A DNA stretch of 64,000 nucleotides, taken from positions 6,393,501-6,457,500 of the forward strand of contig NZ_CP053564.1 in NCBI RefSeq assembly GCF_013155125.1, written 5' to 3'. A program made the translations under genes and the position numbers. Shown here in pieces: positions 1-8,502 of the stretch (position 1 is its first letter; each line of letters opens with the position of its first letter). A model generated the notes under the pieces. It searched no databases and had not been told where the DNA came from. It worked only from the letters and a program-made list of their open reading frames with translations. Source of the stretch: Pseudonocardia broussonetiae (GTDB lineage: Bacteria > Actinomycetota > Actinomycetes > Mycobacteriales > Pseudonocardiaceae).

Positions 1-40
1 TGGAGAGCGCGGTGGCGAGGAGCAGGCGCCTGGTCGTCAT
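1..40 (-). CDS. 5' end of a secreted or membrane-anchored protein (partial)
   Basis: Only the first 13 codons lie in the window; the gene continues to the left. The peptide MTTRRLLLATALS has two arginines followed by a hydrophobic run, as at the start of a Sec signal peptide or a membrane anchor. The ATG is preceded by GGAGGAA with six bases between, a strong ribosome binding site, and by a well-formed promoter about 120 bp upstream. The product cannot be named from this fragment. Confidence 0.6.
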   Translation of the reverse strand, partial: MTTRRLLLATALS

Positions 41-158
41 GCGGTTCCTCCGTTGGACCCGGACTGTGTTCGATCGACCGATCTGGGACGTGCACGGGGG
101 CGGACCCCCACCGGCGACCCGCAGGATCGCGGGGTGTGACGCAGGCGACCCGGCGCCG

Positions 159-187
159 AATCTAGAGGCCGCCGAGTGCGTCGTCAA
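159..187 (-). promoter_or_regulatory. Sigma-70-type promoter for the leftmost gene
   Basis: On the minus strand a TTGACG -35 box (182-187) and a TAGATT -10 box (159-164) are separated by exactly 17 bp. Transcription would start near 152 and leave a leader of roughly 110 nt before the ATG at 40. The rest of 41-191 shows no other feature I can support. Confidence 0.55.
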
Positions 188-191
188 TGCT

Positions 192-1415
<1,224 letters not shown>

Positions 1416-1422
1416 CGGCGCG

Positions 1423-2178
1423 TCAGCCCGCGCGCAGGACGGCGAACAGGTCCGGGTCGCTGCGCAGGAGCCGGCGGTAGTTCGCCGCCCACATCTGCTC
1501 GCGGAACCCGTACTTCAGGTAGGCCGTCCGGTAGCTCTCCGCGCGGGTGCGGTCCAGGGGCTTGCCGCCCACCGCCATCGCCGCGAGCTGGTAGCCCGCG
1601 CACAGCTCCATGATCAGCGCCTCCATCGTGACGTGCTCGAGGGAGTCGCCGACGTGCAGCGAGCCGTGGTGGCCCATGAGCAGCGCCTTGCGGTCGCCGA
1701 GCACCTCGACCATCAGCTCGCCCTCCTCCGAGGGCACGAGCTGCGGGTCGTCGACCCACGGCACGACCTCGTCGAGCAGCAGCGCGGCGTAGTCGTAGTA
1801 GACGTCGAACGGGACGTCGGTCGTGCTGAGCACCGACATGTTGCGGGCGTGGGTGTGGATGACGCACTGCACGTCGGGGCGGGCCCGGTAGATCGAGGCG
1901 TGGAAGGTGATCCCGACGGACGCGGGCAGCGTGCCCTGCTCGAGGACGTCCATGTCGAACCCGACCTTGCTGACGTGCTGGGGCAGGGTCTCGTCGAAGT
2001 ACTGGAACGGCGTGACGAGGAAGGCCTCCTCCCCCGGCACCCGCAGGCTGACGTGCCCGCCGACCTGGCTGTCGAGGCCCTCGCGGTGCAGGATCCGCCG
2101 CGCGGCCGCGATCCGGAACCGCGGATCGCTCTCGTCGACCACGCGGGCGGGCGCGTTCCTGATCTCCGTGACGCTCAT
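1423..2178 (-). CDS. Class II aldolase/adducin-family protein
   Basis: 251 aa with the class II aldolase fold of L-fuculose-1-phosphate aldolase and adducin head domains. The metal-binding pair IHTHARN (His108, His110) and a later GHHGS supply the usual Zn ligands. The stretch before the first histidines reads PASVGITFH, where sugar-phosphate aldolases have S-E-x-x-x-H. The catalytic Glu therefore appears absent, as in many uncharacterised members, so true retro-aldol activity is uncertain and decarboxylase or other chemistry is possible. ATG 2178 has AGGAGGAG upstream. It is followed by the hydroxy-acid dehydrogenase seven bases later; together they could process a hydroxy acid. Confidence 0.85.
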   Translation of the reverse strand: MSVTEIRNAPARVVDESDPRFRIAAARRILHREGLDSQVGGHVSLRVPGEEAFLVTPFQYFDETLPQHVSKVGFDMDVLEQGTLPASVGITFHASIYRARPDVQCVIHTHARNMSVLSTTDVPFDVYYDYAALLLDEVVPWVDDPQLVPSEEGELMVEVLGDRKALLMGHHGSLHVGDSLEHVTMEALIMELCAGYQLAAMAVGGKPLDRTRAESYRTAYLKYGFREQMWAANYRRLLRSDPDLFAVLRAG

Positions 2179-2265
2179 CGGGCTCCTCCTGACGGCCGCC
2201 GATCGCGCGCCGGCGTCACCGCCCCGATCGAGGCTAACGTGACGGTGGACACGGCGCTAGAGGCC

Positions 2266-2298
2266 TAGATACGCTCGCCCTCCGAGCGGTCGTGGAGG
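2266..2298 (+). promoter_or_regulatory. -10 box and SD that set the reductase start
   Basis: TAGATA at 2266-2271 is a good -10 for the rightward reductase gene, giving a start point near 2278; no convincing -35 is seen. GGAGG at 2294-2298 lies five bases before GTG 2304, which favours that start over the in-frame GTG codons at 2292 and 2298. Confidence 0.4.
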
Positions 2299-2303
2299 TG
2301 GTC

Positions 2304-3245
2304 GTGGAGCGGCGGATCGGGGTGCTCGGCGCGGGCGGGATGGGGTCCGCCTTCGCGGCCTTCCTCGCCCGCTCCGGACAGGACGTCGTGCTCGTCGGGC
2401 GGGGCGGGCCGCACGTCGACGCGGTCGCGCGCGCGGGCCTGCTGGTGCACCCGCAGGACGGCGAGCCGTGGCGCGTCGCGGTCCCGGTGGCCGCCCGCGC
2501 CGCCGACCTGGAGCCCTCCTCGCTCGACGTCCTGGTCGTCCTCACCAAGGCGTTCGACGCCGCCGACGCCGTGCGCGCCGCCGCCCCGGCCCTCGCCGCG
2601 GACGGGGTGGCGGTGAGCCTGCAGAACGGCCTGGGCCTCGACGCGGTGCTCGCCGAGGCGGTCGGGGCGGACCGGGCGCTGGTCGGCACGACGACCGTCG
2701 GCGCGACCCGCCAGGAGCCCGGGCGCGTCACGATCACCCCGGTCACGGCCGCGGGCGGCGCGCAGAACCACTTCGGGGAGATGGGGCTGGCGGCCGGCGG
2801 ATCGCGCGGGGCGGGCGTCGCCGCCGCGCTGACCGCCGCCGGCCTGCCCGCGGTGCAGCACGACCACGTGGGCGAGCAGGTGTGGTCGAAGCTCGCGCTC
2901 GCGGTGATGAGCCCGGTCAGCGCCGTGCTGCGGGCGACGGTGGGCGCCGTGTGGGCGAGCCCCGAGGGCCGCGGGCTGGTCCGGGAGATGTTCGACGAGA
3001 CCGTCGCCGTGGCCGCGGCGGAGGGTGTCGTGCTCGACCGGGAGCGGGCCTGGACCCACGCGGCCGGCGTCTTCGAGGGCACGGGCGAGCACTTCACGTC
3101 GCTGTGCTCCGACGTGCTGGCCGGGCGCCGCACCGAGCTCGCGGTGATGGCGGGCGCGGTGCACGGGCTGGCCGTGCGCCAGGGCGTCCCCGCCCCGGCG
3201 CACCGCGTGGTGCTGGGCCTGCTGGGTGCGCTCGGCGTGCGCTGA
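2304..3245 (+). CDS. Ketopantoate reductase-like oxidoreductase (ApbA/PanE family)
   Basis: 313 aa in the 2-dehydropantoate 2-reductase superfamily: an N-terminal Rossmann domain with GVLGAGGMG for NADP(H), then the helical C-terminal domain. The LTKAFD segment and WSKLALAVMSP match the positions of the two family lysines, but the Asn that normally follows the second lysine (KLxxNA) is Ala here. The gene is divergent from the aldolase operon and far from pantothenate genes, so it more likely reduces another 2-oxo acid in this catabolic setting than serves CoA synthesis. Nine bases separate its stop from the convergent next gene. Start chosen by the SD at 2294-2298. Confidence 0.8.
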   Translation: MERRIGVLGAGGMGSAFAAFLARSGQDVVLVGRGGPHVDAVARAGLLVHPQDGEPWRVAVPVAARAADLEPSSLDVLVVLTKAFDAADAVRAAAPALAADGVAVSLQNGLGLDAVLAEAVGADRALVGTTTVGATRQEPGRVTITPVTAAGGAQNHFGEMGLAAGGSRGAGVAAALTAAGLPAVQHDHVGEQVWSKLALAVMSPVSAVLRATVGAVWASPEGRGLVREMFDETVAVAAAEGVVLDRERAWTHAAGVFEGTGEHFTSLCSDVLAGRRTELAVMAGAVHGLAVRQGVPAPAHRVVLGLLGALGVR

Positions 3246-3254
3246 CCGCGCCCC

Positions 3255-4130
3255 TCACGCCGGGTCCTCCGGCCGTCCACCGACGAGGAGCAGGTGCGCG
3301 GCGGTCGCCGCGGCCATGCCGATCTCCACACCGCGGGCGCGCGCCGCGGCGTTGGCCGCGCTGATGACGCCGTCGTGGTAGGTGGACAGGCCGTCGCCCA
3401 TCCGGGCGGTGCGGGCGTCGACCGTGGCCCCGGCCAGCCCGTCGGCCTCGACGACCAGCAGGCCCGCCATCCCCGAGTCGTCGCGGCCGCGGCCGCCGTC
3501 GGAGCAGATGAACCCCCACGGCCGGACGTCGCGCAGGTAGGGCACGGCGCTGCGGCCGGTGTGGCCGGCGGTGACGAGGACCGTGCGACCGGTGTCGGCC
3601 GGCGTGCCGAAGGCGATGGAGTCGGCGCACACGACCTGCCTGCCGTCGGGTGCCGTCTCCACGACCGTCCGGTGCGTGATCCCCCCCGGCGCCTGCGGCC
3701 GCGGGTCGCCGCGCAGCAGCAGCAGCGCGGCCTCGCGGACGCTGGTGCCGGGCTCGACCCCGCACTGCTGCGCGGGCGCGTTGACCCGGCTGACCACGCC
3801 GTGGCGGTGGACGTCGACGCCGTCACCGAGCAGCACGCCGGCGACGTCGGCCGTGGCGGCGGGGATGCCGAGCGCCTCGTAGAACCACAGCCCGGCGATC
3901 CCGGCCCCGTCGGGCCCGATGCCGCAGTCCAGCCCGATGGCGGCGCGGGGCCTGTGCTCGGCGACGAACCGGGCCGGCAGCACCCCGGAGTAGGAGGCGC
4001 TGACGACGACGTCGCGCCCGGTGTTGCGCCCGTCGACGTGGTAGGCCGAGTCGATCGCGACGACGCGCCCGCGCTCCTCGGTGTGCACGACCGTCTGCAG
4101 GTCCGGGCCGTGGTCCGCGCTGTGCTCCAT
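3255..4130 (-). CDS. Unknown protein made of two similar halves
   Basis: 291 aa, no family I can name. Residues about 27-140 and 158-285 align with each other. Both halves carry DS, then TGR, a D-x-G-x-G-x-D-x-(A/S)-G-(I/M)-AGL segment, LGDG or MGDG, HGV(V/I)S or DGVIS followed by NA-A, and GVE-G before an LLL helix. This indicates an ancient internal duplication. There is no signal peptide or membrane segment, so it is probably cytoplasmic. The abundance of Asp and Gly in the conserved blocks would suit a metal or phosphate site, but that is a guess. ATG 4130 has GGAGG eight bases upstream. The gene follows an SDR on the same strand with a 12-base gap, so the two are likely cotranscribed. 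Confidence 0.75.
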   Translation of the reverse strand: MEHSADHGPDLQTVVHTEERGRVVAIDSAYHVDGRNTGRDVVVSASYSGVLPARFVAEHRPRAAIGLDCGIGPDGAGIAGLWFYEALGIPAATADVAGVLLGDGVDVHRHGVVSRVNAPAQQCGVEPGTSVREAALLLLRGDPRPQAPGGITHRTVVETAPDGRQVVCADSIAFGTPADTGRTVLVTAGHTGRSAVPYLRDVRPWGFICSDGGRGRDDSGMAGLLVVEADGLAGATVDARTARMGDGLSTYHDGVISAANAAARARGVEIGMAAATAAHLLLVGGRPEDPA

Positions 4131-4142
4131 CGTCGCCTCCGC

Positions 4143-4937
4143 TCAGACCGCGGTCATGCCGCCGTCGACCGCCCACGCCTGCCCCGTCACCCACGACGAC
4201 TCGTCGGAGGCCAGGAACAGCGCGGCGTAGGCGATGTCGTCCTCCTCGCCCAGGCGGCCCAGCGGGAAGCGGCGCAGGCGCTGGAGCTCCAGCGTCTCGT
4301 CCGGGGTCTCCCCCGTGCCGGTGCCGTAGCCGCCGCGCTCGCGGTAGGTCTCACGGACCAGCGGCGTCGGAACGGTGCCCGGGCACAGCGCGTTGACCCG
4401 GATCCGGGCGGGCCCGTACTCCGCGGCGAGCTGGCGGGTGAGCCCGATGACGCCGGCCTTGGCCGCGGCGTACGGGGCGATCCCGGCGACGCCGACCAGC
4501 CCGCCGACGCTCGCCTGGTTGACGATCGAGCCCCCGGTGCCCTGGGCGATCATCCGGCGCAGGGCGTGCTTGGCACTCAGGAAGACCCCGGTCAGGTTCA
4601 CGGAGAGGACGCGCTCCCAGTCGGCCAGGGTGCAGTCGGCCCCGGTGCCGACGCCCGCGATCCCCGCGTTGGCGAACAGCACGTCGAGCCCGCCGAACGC
4701 CTCGACGGCCTCGGCGACCATGCGCTCGGCGTCGGGCTCCGAGGCGACGTCCGCCGCGCACGCGACCCCGGCACCGCCCGCCTCGCGGACCGCGGCGGCC
4801 GCGGACTCCGCGCTCGCCGCGTCGCGGTCCACGCAGAGCACGGCGGCGCCCTCCTGCGCGAAGCGCAGCGCCGAGGCGCGCCCGAGTCCCGATCCGGCCC
4901 CGGTGATCAGGGTCCGCTTGCCGGCCAACCGTTGCAT
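4143..4937 (-). CDS. SDR-family NAD(P)-dependent oxidoreductase
   Basis: 264 aa classical short-chain dehydrogenase. It shows the cofactor motif TGAGSGLG near residue 12, NAG at the end of beta-4 (ANAGIAG), a YAAAK catalytic Tyr-Lys pair, and PG-x-VPTP after it. The C-terminal GQAWAVDGG is typical. An Asp after beta-2 (CVDRDA) favours NAD over NADP. It lies downstream of the canonical P450 on the same strand and upstream of the duplicated unknown protein, so oxidation of a hydroxylated product is a reasonable role. ATG 4937 has GGAG upstream, directly beside a heptamer repeat. Confidence 0.9.
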   Translation of the reverse strand: MQRLAGKRTLITGAGSGLGRASALRFAQEGAAVLCVDRDAASAESAAAAVREAGGAGVACAADVASEPDAERMVAEAVEAFGGLDVLFANAGIAGVGTGADCTLADWERVLSVNLTGVFLSAKHALRRMIAQGTGGSIVNQASVGGLVGVAGIAPYAAAKAGVIGLTRQLAAEYGPARIRVNALCPGTVPTPLVRETYRERGGYGTGTGETPDETLELQRLRRFPLGRLGEEDDIAYAALFLASDESSWVTGQAWAVDGGMTAV

Positions 4938-4947
4938 GCCGCTCCAT

Positions 4948-4987
4948 CGTTCGTCGTTCGTCGTTCGTCGTTCGTCGTCGTCGTCGT
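4948..4987. repeat. Tandem heptamer (CGTTCGT)4 followed by (CGT)4
   Basis: Four perfect copies of CGTTCGT (4948-4975) run into four CGT units (4976-4987). The array sits between the P450 stop and the ribosome binding site of the SDR (both leftward), in the mRNA just upstream of the SD. Confidence 0.9.
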
Positions 4988-5001
4988 GCGTCCGGGGCCG
5001 T

Positions 5002-6234
5002 TCAGGTCAGGAGGAGCCGCAGCTCCGGGGCCGACCGCAGCATGAAGCCCGTGTCGGGGGCCGGCTCCCCCGCGTGGCGGAGCCCGCGGACGGTGTCGAG
5101 CAGGTGCGTGAGCACCTGCTCGATCTCGAGCTTGGCCAGCAGCGAGCCGGTGCAGGTGTGGGCGCCGCCGCCGAAGGCGCGCAGCGAGGCCGCCGGGGTG
5201 AACTGGGGGTCGGGGCCGTCGGCGAACCGCGCGACGTCGAACCGCTCGGGCTCGGCGAAGACCGCCTCGTCGTGGTTGGCCGACCCGAGCAGCAGGATCA
5301 GCTTGTCGCCCGCCCGGACGGGCTGCCCGCCCAGCTCGACGTCGACGAGTGCCTGCCGCACGGAGCCCTGCACGGGCGCGCGGTGGCGCAGGATCTCGGC
5401 CACCGCGGACGGCACCAGCGAGCGGTCGGCCCGCAGCCGCTCCCACTGGTCCGGGTCCGCGGCCAGCGCGCCGAGCAGGTTCACCATCGCCCGGTCGGTC
5501 GTCTCGATGCCCGCGGAGAGGAAGAACGCCGAGTTGCTGCGCACCTCGGCGTCGGAGAGCCGTTCGCCCTCGTACTCCACGGTGCACAGGTCGGAGAGCA
5601 GGTCGTCGGTCGGCTGCGCCCGCTTGTCGGCGATCGCGGGCGTGAGGAACGCGTCGATCTCCTCCTTGGCCTGCACCCCGCGCGCGTGCACGCAGGCGTC
5701 GCGGCCGACGTTGGAGACGCTGGCCGCGGCGAGGTCGTGGTACCACTGCGGGAACCGAGCGGCCTCGTGCATCGCCATCAGCTCGGCGATGACGGTGAGC
5801 GGCAGCGGGGTGGTCAGCCCGGCGCGCAGGTCGGCCACGTCCGGCGCCCGGGGCAGGTCGGCGACGAGGCCGGCGACCAGGTCGCGCACCCGCTCCCCCA
5901 GGTCGCCGCGCAGCACACGGCGGTTGCGGATGCGCCGCGCGACGATCGCCGCCTTGCGGCGGTGCTCGTCGCCGGTCATGTGCAGGATCGTCCGGCCGTA
6001 GATGGCGCTGCTGCCCGTGCCGGAGGCCAGCGGGCCGAAGGTCGCGGCGTCCTTGAAGCAGCGCCCGACGTCGGCCGACCGCGCCACCAGCCAGGCCTGC
6101 AGCACCGCGCTCCAGACCACCGGGCTCTCGGCGCGCAGGCGCGCGTAGACGGGGTAGGGGTCGCACGGCGCCGCACCGGTCGCGTGCGCCTCCAGCGCGG
6201 CCAGCGCGCCCGTGCTCGTGCTCGTGCTCGTCAC
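5002..6234 (-). CDS. Cytochrome P450 (canonical)
   Basis: 410 aa soluble bacterial P450. The I-helix AGIETTDR carries the acid-alcohol pair, the K-helix ExxR is EILR, and the heme loop is FGGGAHTCTG with Cys near residue 361. The N-terminal PYPVYARLR segment is normal for class I enzymes. GTG 6234 is chosen because GAGGAGG lies nine bases upstream and the length then fits; the first residues TSTSTST come from a GTGCTC-type repeat. It presumably hydroxylates the substrate of this island using an NAD(P)H reductase and ferredoxin; a ferredoxin gene is at 24.5 kb. It is divergent from a P450-like gene and followed by an SDR. Confidence 0.92.
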   Translation of the reverse strand: MTSTSTSTGALAALEAHATGAAPCDPYPVYARLRAESPVVWSAVLQAWLVARSADVGRCFKDAATFGPLASGTGSSAIYGRTILHMTGDEHRRKAAIVARRIRNRRVLRGDLGERVRDLVAGLVADLPRAPDVADLRAGLTTPLPLTVIAELMAMHEAARFPQWYHDLAAASVSNVGRDACVHARGVQAKEEIDAFLTPAIADKRAQPTDDLLSDLCTVEYEGERLSDAEVRSNSAFFLSAGIETTDRAMVNLLGALAADPDQWERLRADRSLVPSAVAEILRHRAPVQGSVRQALVDVELGGQPVRAGDKLILLLGSANHDEAVFAEPERFDVARFADGPDPQFTPAASLRAFGGGAHTCTGSLLAKLEIEQVLTHLLDTVRGLRHAGEPAPDTGFMLRSAPELRLLLT

Positions 6235-6256
6235 GCCGGCCGCCTCCTCGCCGTGG

Positions 6257-6287
6257 GCATAACTAGTAACATAGTATGCAGTGTCAA
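6257..6287. promoter_or_regulatory. Divergent promoter and operator between two P450 genes
   Basis: Positions 6257-6279 form an imperfect inverted repeat, GCATAaCTA - 6 nt - TAGTATGC. For the leftward P450 a TTGACA -35 (complement of 6282-6287) precedes a TAGTTA/AGTTAT -10 at 16-17 bp. For the rightward gene TAGTAT (6272-6277) could be a -10. The ATAACTAGTAAC part resembles elements at 12.27, 13.78 and 20.67 kb. Confidence 0.5.
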
Positions 6288-6306
6288 GACCGTCGATCGG
6301 AGCCGG

Positions 6307-7473
6307 ATGAACGACCAGGAGCTCGCCCGCGTCGAGGGCTTCGCCGAGGCCGACGAGATCCTGGGGTCGCGCCGGTTCGCCCAGGAGTCCAAGCACGAGA
6401 GCGCTCCGCTGATCGGCGGCACGGTCCTGGTCCTCGACGGGCCCGGGCACCTGCACCGGCGCCGACTGCTCAGCCCGCTCGTCACGCGCGGCGCGCTGGC
6501 CGACTACCACGACGTGGTCGCCCGCACGCTCGACCGGTGCCTCGCCGAGGCCGTCCGCCCCGAGGGCGACCGCTGGGCCGCGGACCTCGTCCCGTTCGGG
6601 CGCGCGGTGTTCCTGCAGTTCGCCGCCGCGCTCATCGGGTTCGACGACGTCACCGACCCCGCGGCGACCGCCGAGCTCCTGCACCACCTCGGCCCGCTGC
6701 TGGAGGCCGTCACCGTCGAGTGGTCCACCCGTGACCACGCCACCGTGATCGCCGAGGGCGAGGCCGCCCGGGACGCGCTGGTCGACCGCTTCCACACCCC
6801 GGCCGCCCGGCGCCGGGCCGCGCTGGTCGAGCGCGGCGACGCACCCACCGACCTGCTCTCTCTGCTCGCCGCGCACGGCGCCGAGTGGGACGACGACGCC
6901 GCGGTGCGGGAGGTGGTGCTGTTCCTGGCGGCCTCGACGCTGAACAACGCCGCGCTGCTGGTGCACACCGCCCACGCGCTGGGCGGCCTCGTCGACGACC
7001 CGACGACCGGCGACCCGACCACCGGCGACCCGACCGACGACGAGCTCCGCGACGCCGTGTTCGAGACCCTGCGGCTGCGTCCCCCCACGGTCGCGCTGGT
7101 GCGCCGCGCGCTGGGCGACGTGCGACTGCGCGACGGCCGGCTGATCCGGGAGGGCGAGCACGTGGCCGTCGACCTCGTGGCGGCGAACCGCGACCCCGCG
7201 GTGTTCGGGCCCGACGCCGACGCGTTCCGGCCGGGCCGCCCGCTGCCCGACCGCGTCCGGCCGTGGGGCCTGGCCTTCGGCAGCGGGCCGCACCTGTGCC
7301 TGGGCCGCGCCGTCGTCACGGGCAGCACGGCCGCGCCCGGCGTGCACGTGCAGGTGCTGCGCGCGCTGCTCGCCCTGGGCGTGCGGCCCGACCCGGACCG
7401 CCCGCCGGTCCTGGCCGCCAGCGCCCAGGTGCGCCACGACAGCTACCCGGTCCTGCTCACGCGCCCCCGGTAG
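6307..7473 (+). CDS. Cytochrome P450-like protein with an atypical I-helix
   Basis: 388 aa. The heme loop FGSGPHLCLG (Cys near 331) and the K-helix ETLR identify the P450 fold. The I-helix reads AASTLNNAA, so the acid-alcohol pair (D/E-T) used for O-O cleavage is missing. The N-terminus starts at the B-helix region, about 50-60 residues shorter than usual. After the Cys the usual LAxxE helix is replaced by AVVTGSTAAPG. A DPTTG repeat lies between the I and K helices. It is paralogous to the product at 24786-26027 (shared VEWST-DH, FGSGPH-C-GR). ATG 6307 has CGGAG upstream. It may be a peroxygenase-like or non-monooxygenase P450; function unknown. Confidence 0.85.
   Translation: MNDQELARVEGFAEADEILGSRRFAQESKHESAPLIGGTVLVLDGPGHLHRRRLLSPLVTRGALADYHDVVARTLDRCLAEAVRPEGDRWAADLVPFGRAVFLQFAAALIGFDDVTDPAATAELLHHLGPLLEAVTVEWSTRDHATVIAEGEAARDALVDRFHTPAARRRAALVERGDAPTDLLSLLAAHGAEWDDDAAVREVVLFLAASTLNNAALLVHTAHALGGLVDDPTTGDPTTGDPTDDELRDAVFETLRLRPPTVALVRRALGDVRLRDGRLIREGEHVAVDLVAANRDPAVFGPDADAFRPGRPLPDRVRPWGLAFGSGPHLCLGRAVVTGSTAAPGVHVQVLRALLALGVRPDPDRPPVLAASAQVRHDSYPVLLTRPR
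6997..7034 (+). repeat. In-frame 15-bp tandem repeat in the P450-like gene
   Basis: Two and a half copies of GACCCGACGACCGGC (second copy with one change) encode DPTTG-DPTTG-DPTDD in a surface loop after the I-helix. Confidence 0.8.
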
Positions 7474-7478
7474 CGCGG

Positions 7479-7498
7479 CCCCGCGCCTCAGGCCGGGG
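7479..7498. terminator. Hairpin at the convergent P450-like / BKACE junction
   Basis: CCCCG-(C)-GCC pairs with GGC-CGGGG around a three-base loop TCA. TCA is the complement of the leftward gene's TGA stop. There is no T-tract, as is common in actinobacteria. Confidence 0.5.
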
Positions 7499-8381
7499 GC
7501 AGCGGCGCCATGCCCAGCAGCTCGCGGGCGCGGGCGGGCCCGGCGACCGGGCGCCCGATCGTCTCGGCCAGCTGCGCCACCCTCGCCACCAGCTCGCCGT
7601 TGTGCGGGGTGCCGAAGCGGGCGTAGTCGTGGTCGCCCAGGCCGATCGAGACGTGCCCGCCCAGGACGATCGCCAGCGCGGCGAGCGGCAGGACGTCACC
7701 GCCGTAGCACATCAGCTGCCACGGCTCGCCCGGCGGGATCTCCGCGATCATGGCGTTGAGCGCGTGCACGTTGGTGCCCGCGCTCGACGGCCTGCTCGCC
7801 CCGGTGAAGACGAACTCCCACAGCGTGGTGGACGGGGCGAGCCCCATCTCGCGGTAGCAGAGCGCGGTGCGGATCTGGCCCACGTCCCAGCACACCGTCG
7901 TGACGAACGACGACAGGTCGCCGAACACGCCCAGCACCGAGGCGATGTCGCGGCGGCTGTTGACGTAGACGCCGTCACCGGGGACGAACCGCTTCCCCTC
8001 CTCGTCCCAGCTGTCGATGTTCATCGAGCCGAAGTCGACCGGCACGGCGTCGAAGCGCAGCCGCGGGTCGTCGGCCAGGGCGCGCACGTGCTTGACCCGG
8101 TCCTCCACCCCGCTCTGGCTGATGTAGCCCAGTGTCGGCTTGGTGATGAGGTCGGTGGCCCCCCGGATGCCCTCCTCGGCCTCGCGGTAGAGCTCCACGG
8201 AGTTGTCCGGTGCGCCCGTCACGGCGTCGCGGCCGTGCCAGTGGATGATCGCGGCGCCGGCGTCGTGGCTGCGCACGGCCTCCCGGACGATCTCCTCGGA
8301 CGAGTACGGCAGGTGCGGGTTGGCGCCCCGCATCGTCGACTCGTTGCAGCGGACCTCGATCATCAGCGGGTCGTCGCGCAT
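7488..8381 (-). CDS. BKACE-family (DUF849) enzyme with altered active-site motif
   Basis: 297 aa TIM-barrel protein of the beta-keto acid cleavage enzyme family, whose founding member Kce condenses a beta-keto acid with acetyl-CoA to give acetoacetate and a CoA ester. The metal pair HWHGR (His47, His49) is present. The distal motif usually reads GGHVRVGLEDN, with a substrate-contacting Arg and a zinc-ligand Glu; here it is GGHVSIGLGDH, so both positions differ. It may use a different ligand set or substrate. Start ATG 8381; an in-frame ATG at codon 7 is possible since only a weak GGAG precedes. It may act late in the pathway with the thiolase and hydratases. Confidence 0.85.
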   Translation of the reverse strand: MRDDPLMIEVRCNESTMRGANPHLPYSSEEIVREAVRSHDAGAAIIHWHGRDAVTGAPDNSVELYREAEEGIRGATDLITKPTLGYISQSGVEDRVKHVRALADDPRLRFDAVPVDFGSMNIDSWDEEGKRFVPGDGVYVNSRRDIASVLGVFGDLSSFVTTVCWDVGQIRTALCYREMGLAPSTTLWEFVFTGASRPSSAGTNVHALNAMIAEIPPGEPWQLMCYGGDVLPLAALAIVLGGHVSIGLGDHDYARFGTPHNGELVARVAQLAETIGRPVAGPARARELLGMAPLPPA

Positions 8382-8433
8382 CTCCGTGCTCCGATCTCGT
8401 GGCCCCGGCCGGCGGTCGGCGGGGCAGGACGCG

Positions 8434-8468
8434 CAGCACCCGCCCGGCGCGGGGCCGGACGGGTGCTG
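8434..8468 (-). terminator. Hairpin downstream of the Mo-hydroxylase operon
   Basis: CAGCACCCG (8434-8442) and CGGGTGCTG (8460-8468) are perfect nine-base arms, with a further G+C stem inside the loop. It lies after the large-subunit stop and before the BKACE start, both leftward. Confidence 0.5.
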
Positions 8469-8502
8469 GGCGTGTACTGGACGGCTGCTGGGCGGGCGGG
8501 CC

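Noticed and set aside
2304..3245. Pantothenate biosynthesis gene panE
   Set aside because: No other pantothenate gene nearby and the conserved Asn near the catalytic Lys is not present, so a general ketopantoate-reductase-like call is safer.
6235..7437. 811-residue extension of the canonical P450
   Set aside because: The extra N-terminal part is antisense to the P450-like gene at 6307-7473, and a GTG with a good SD at 6234 gives normal P450 length.
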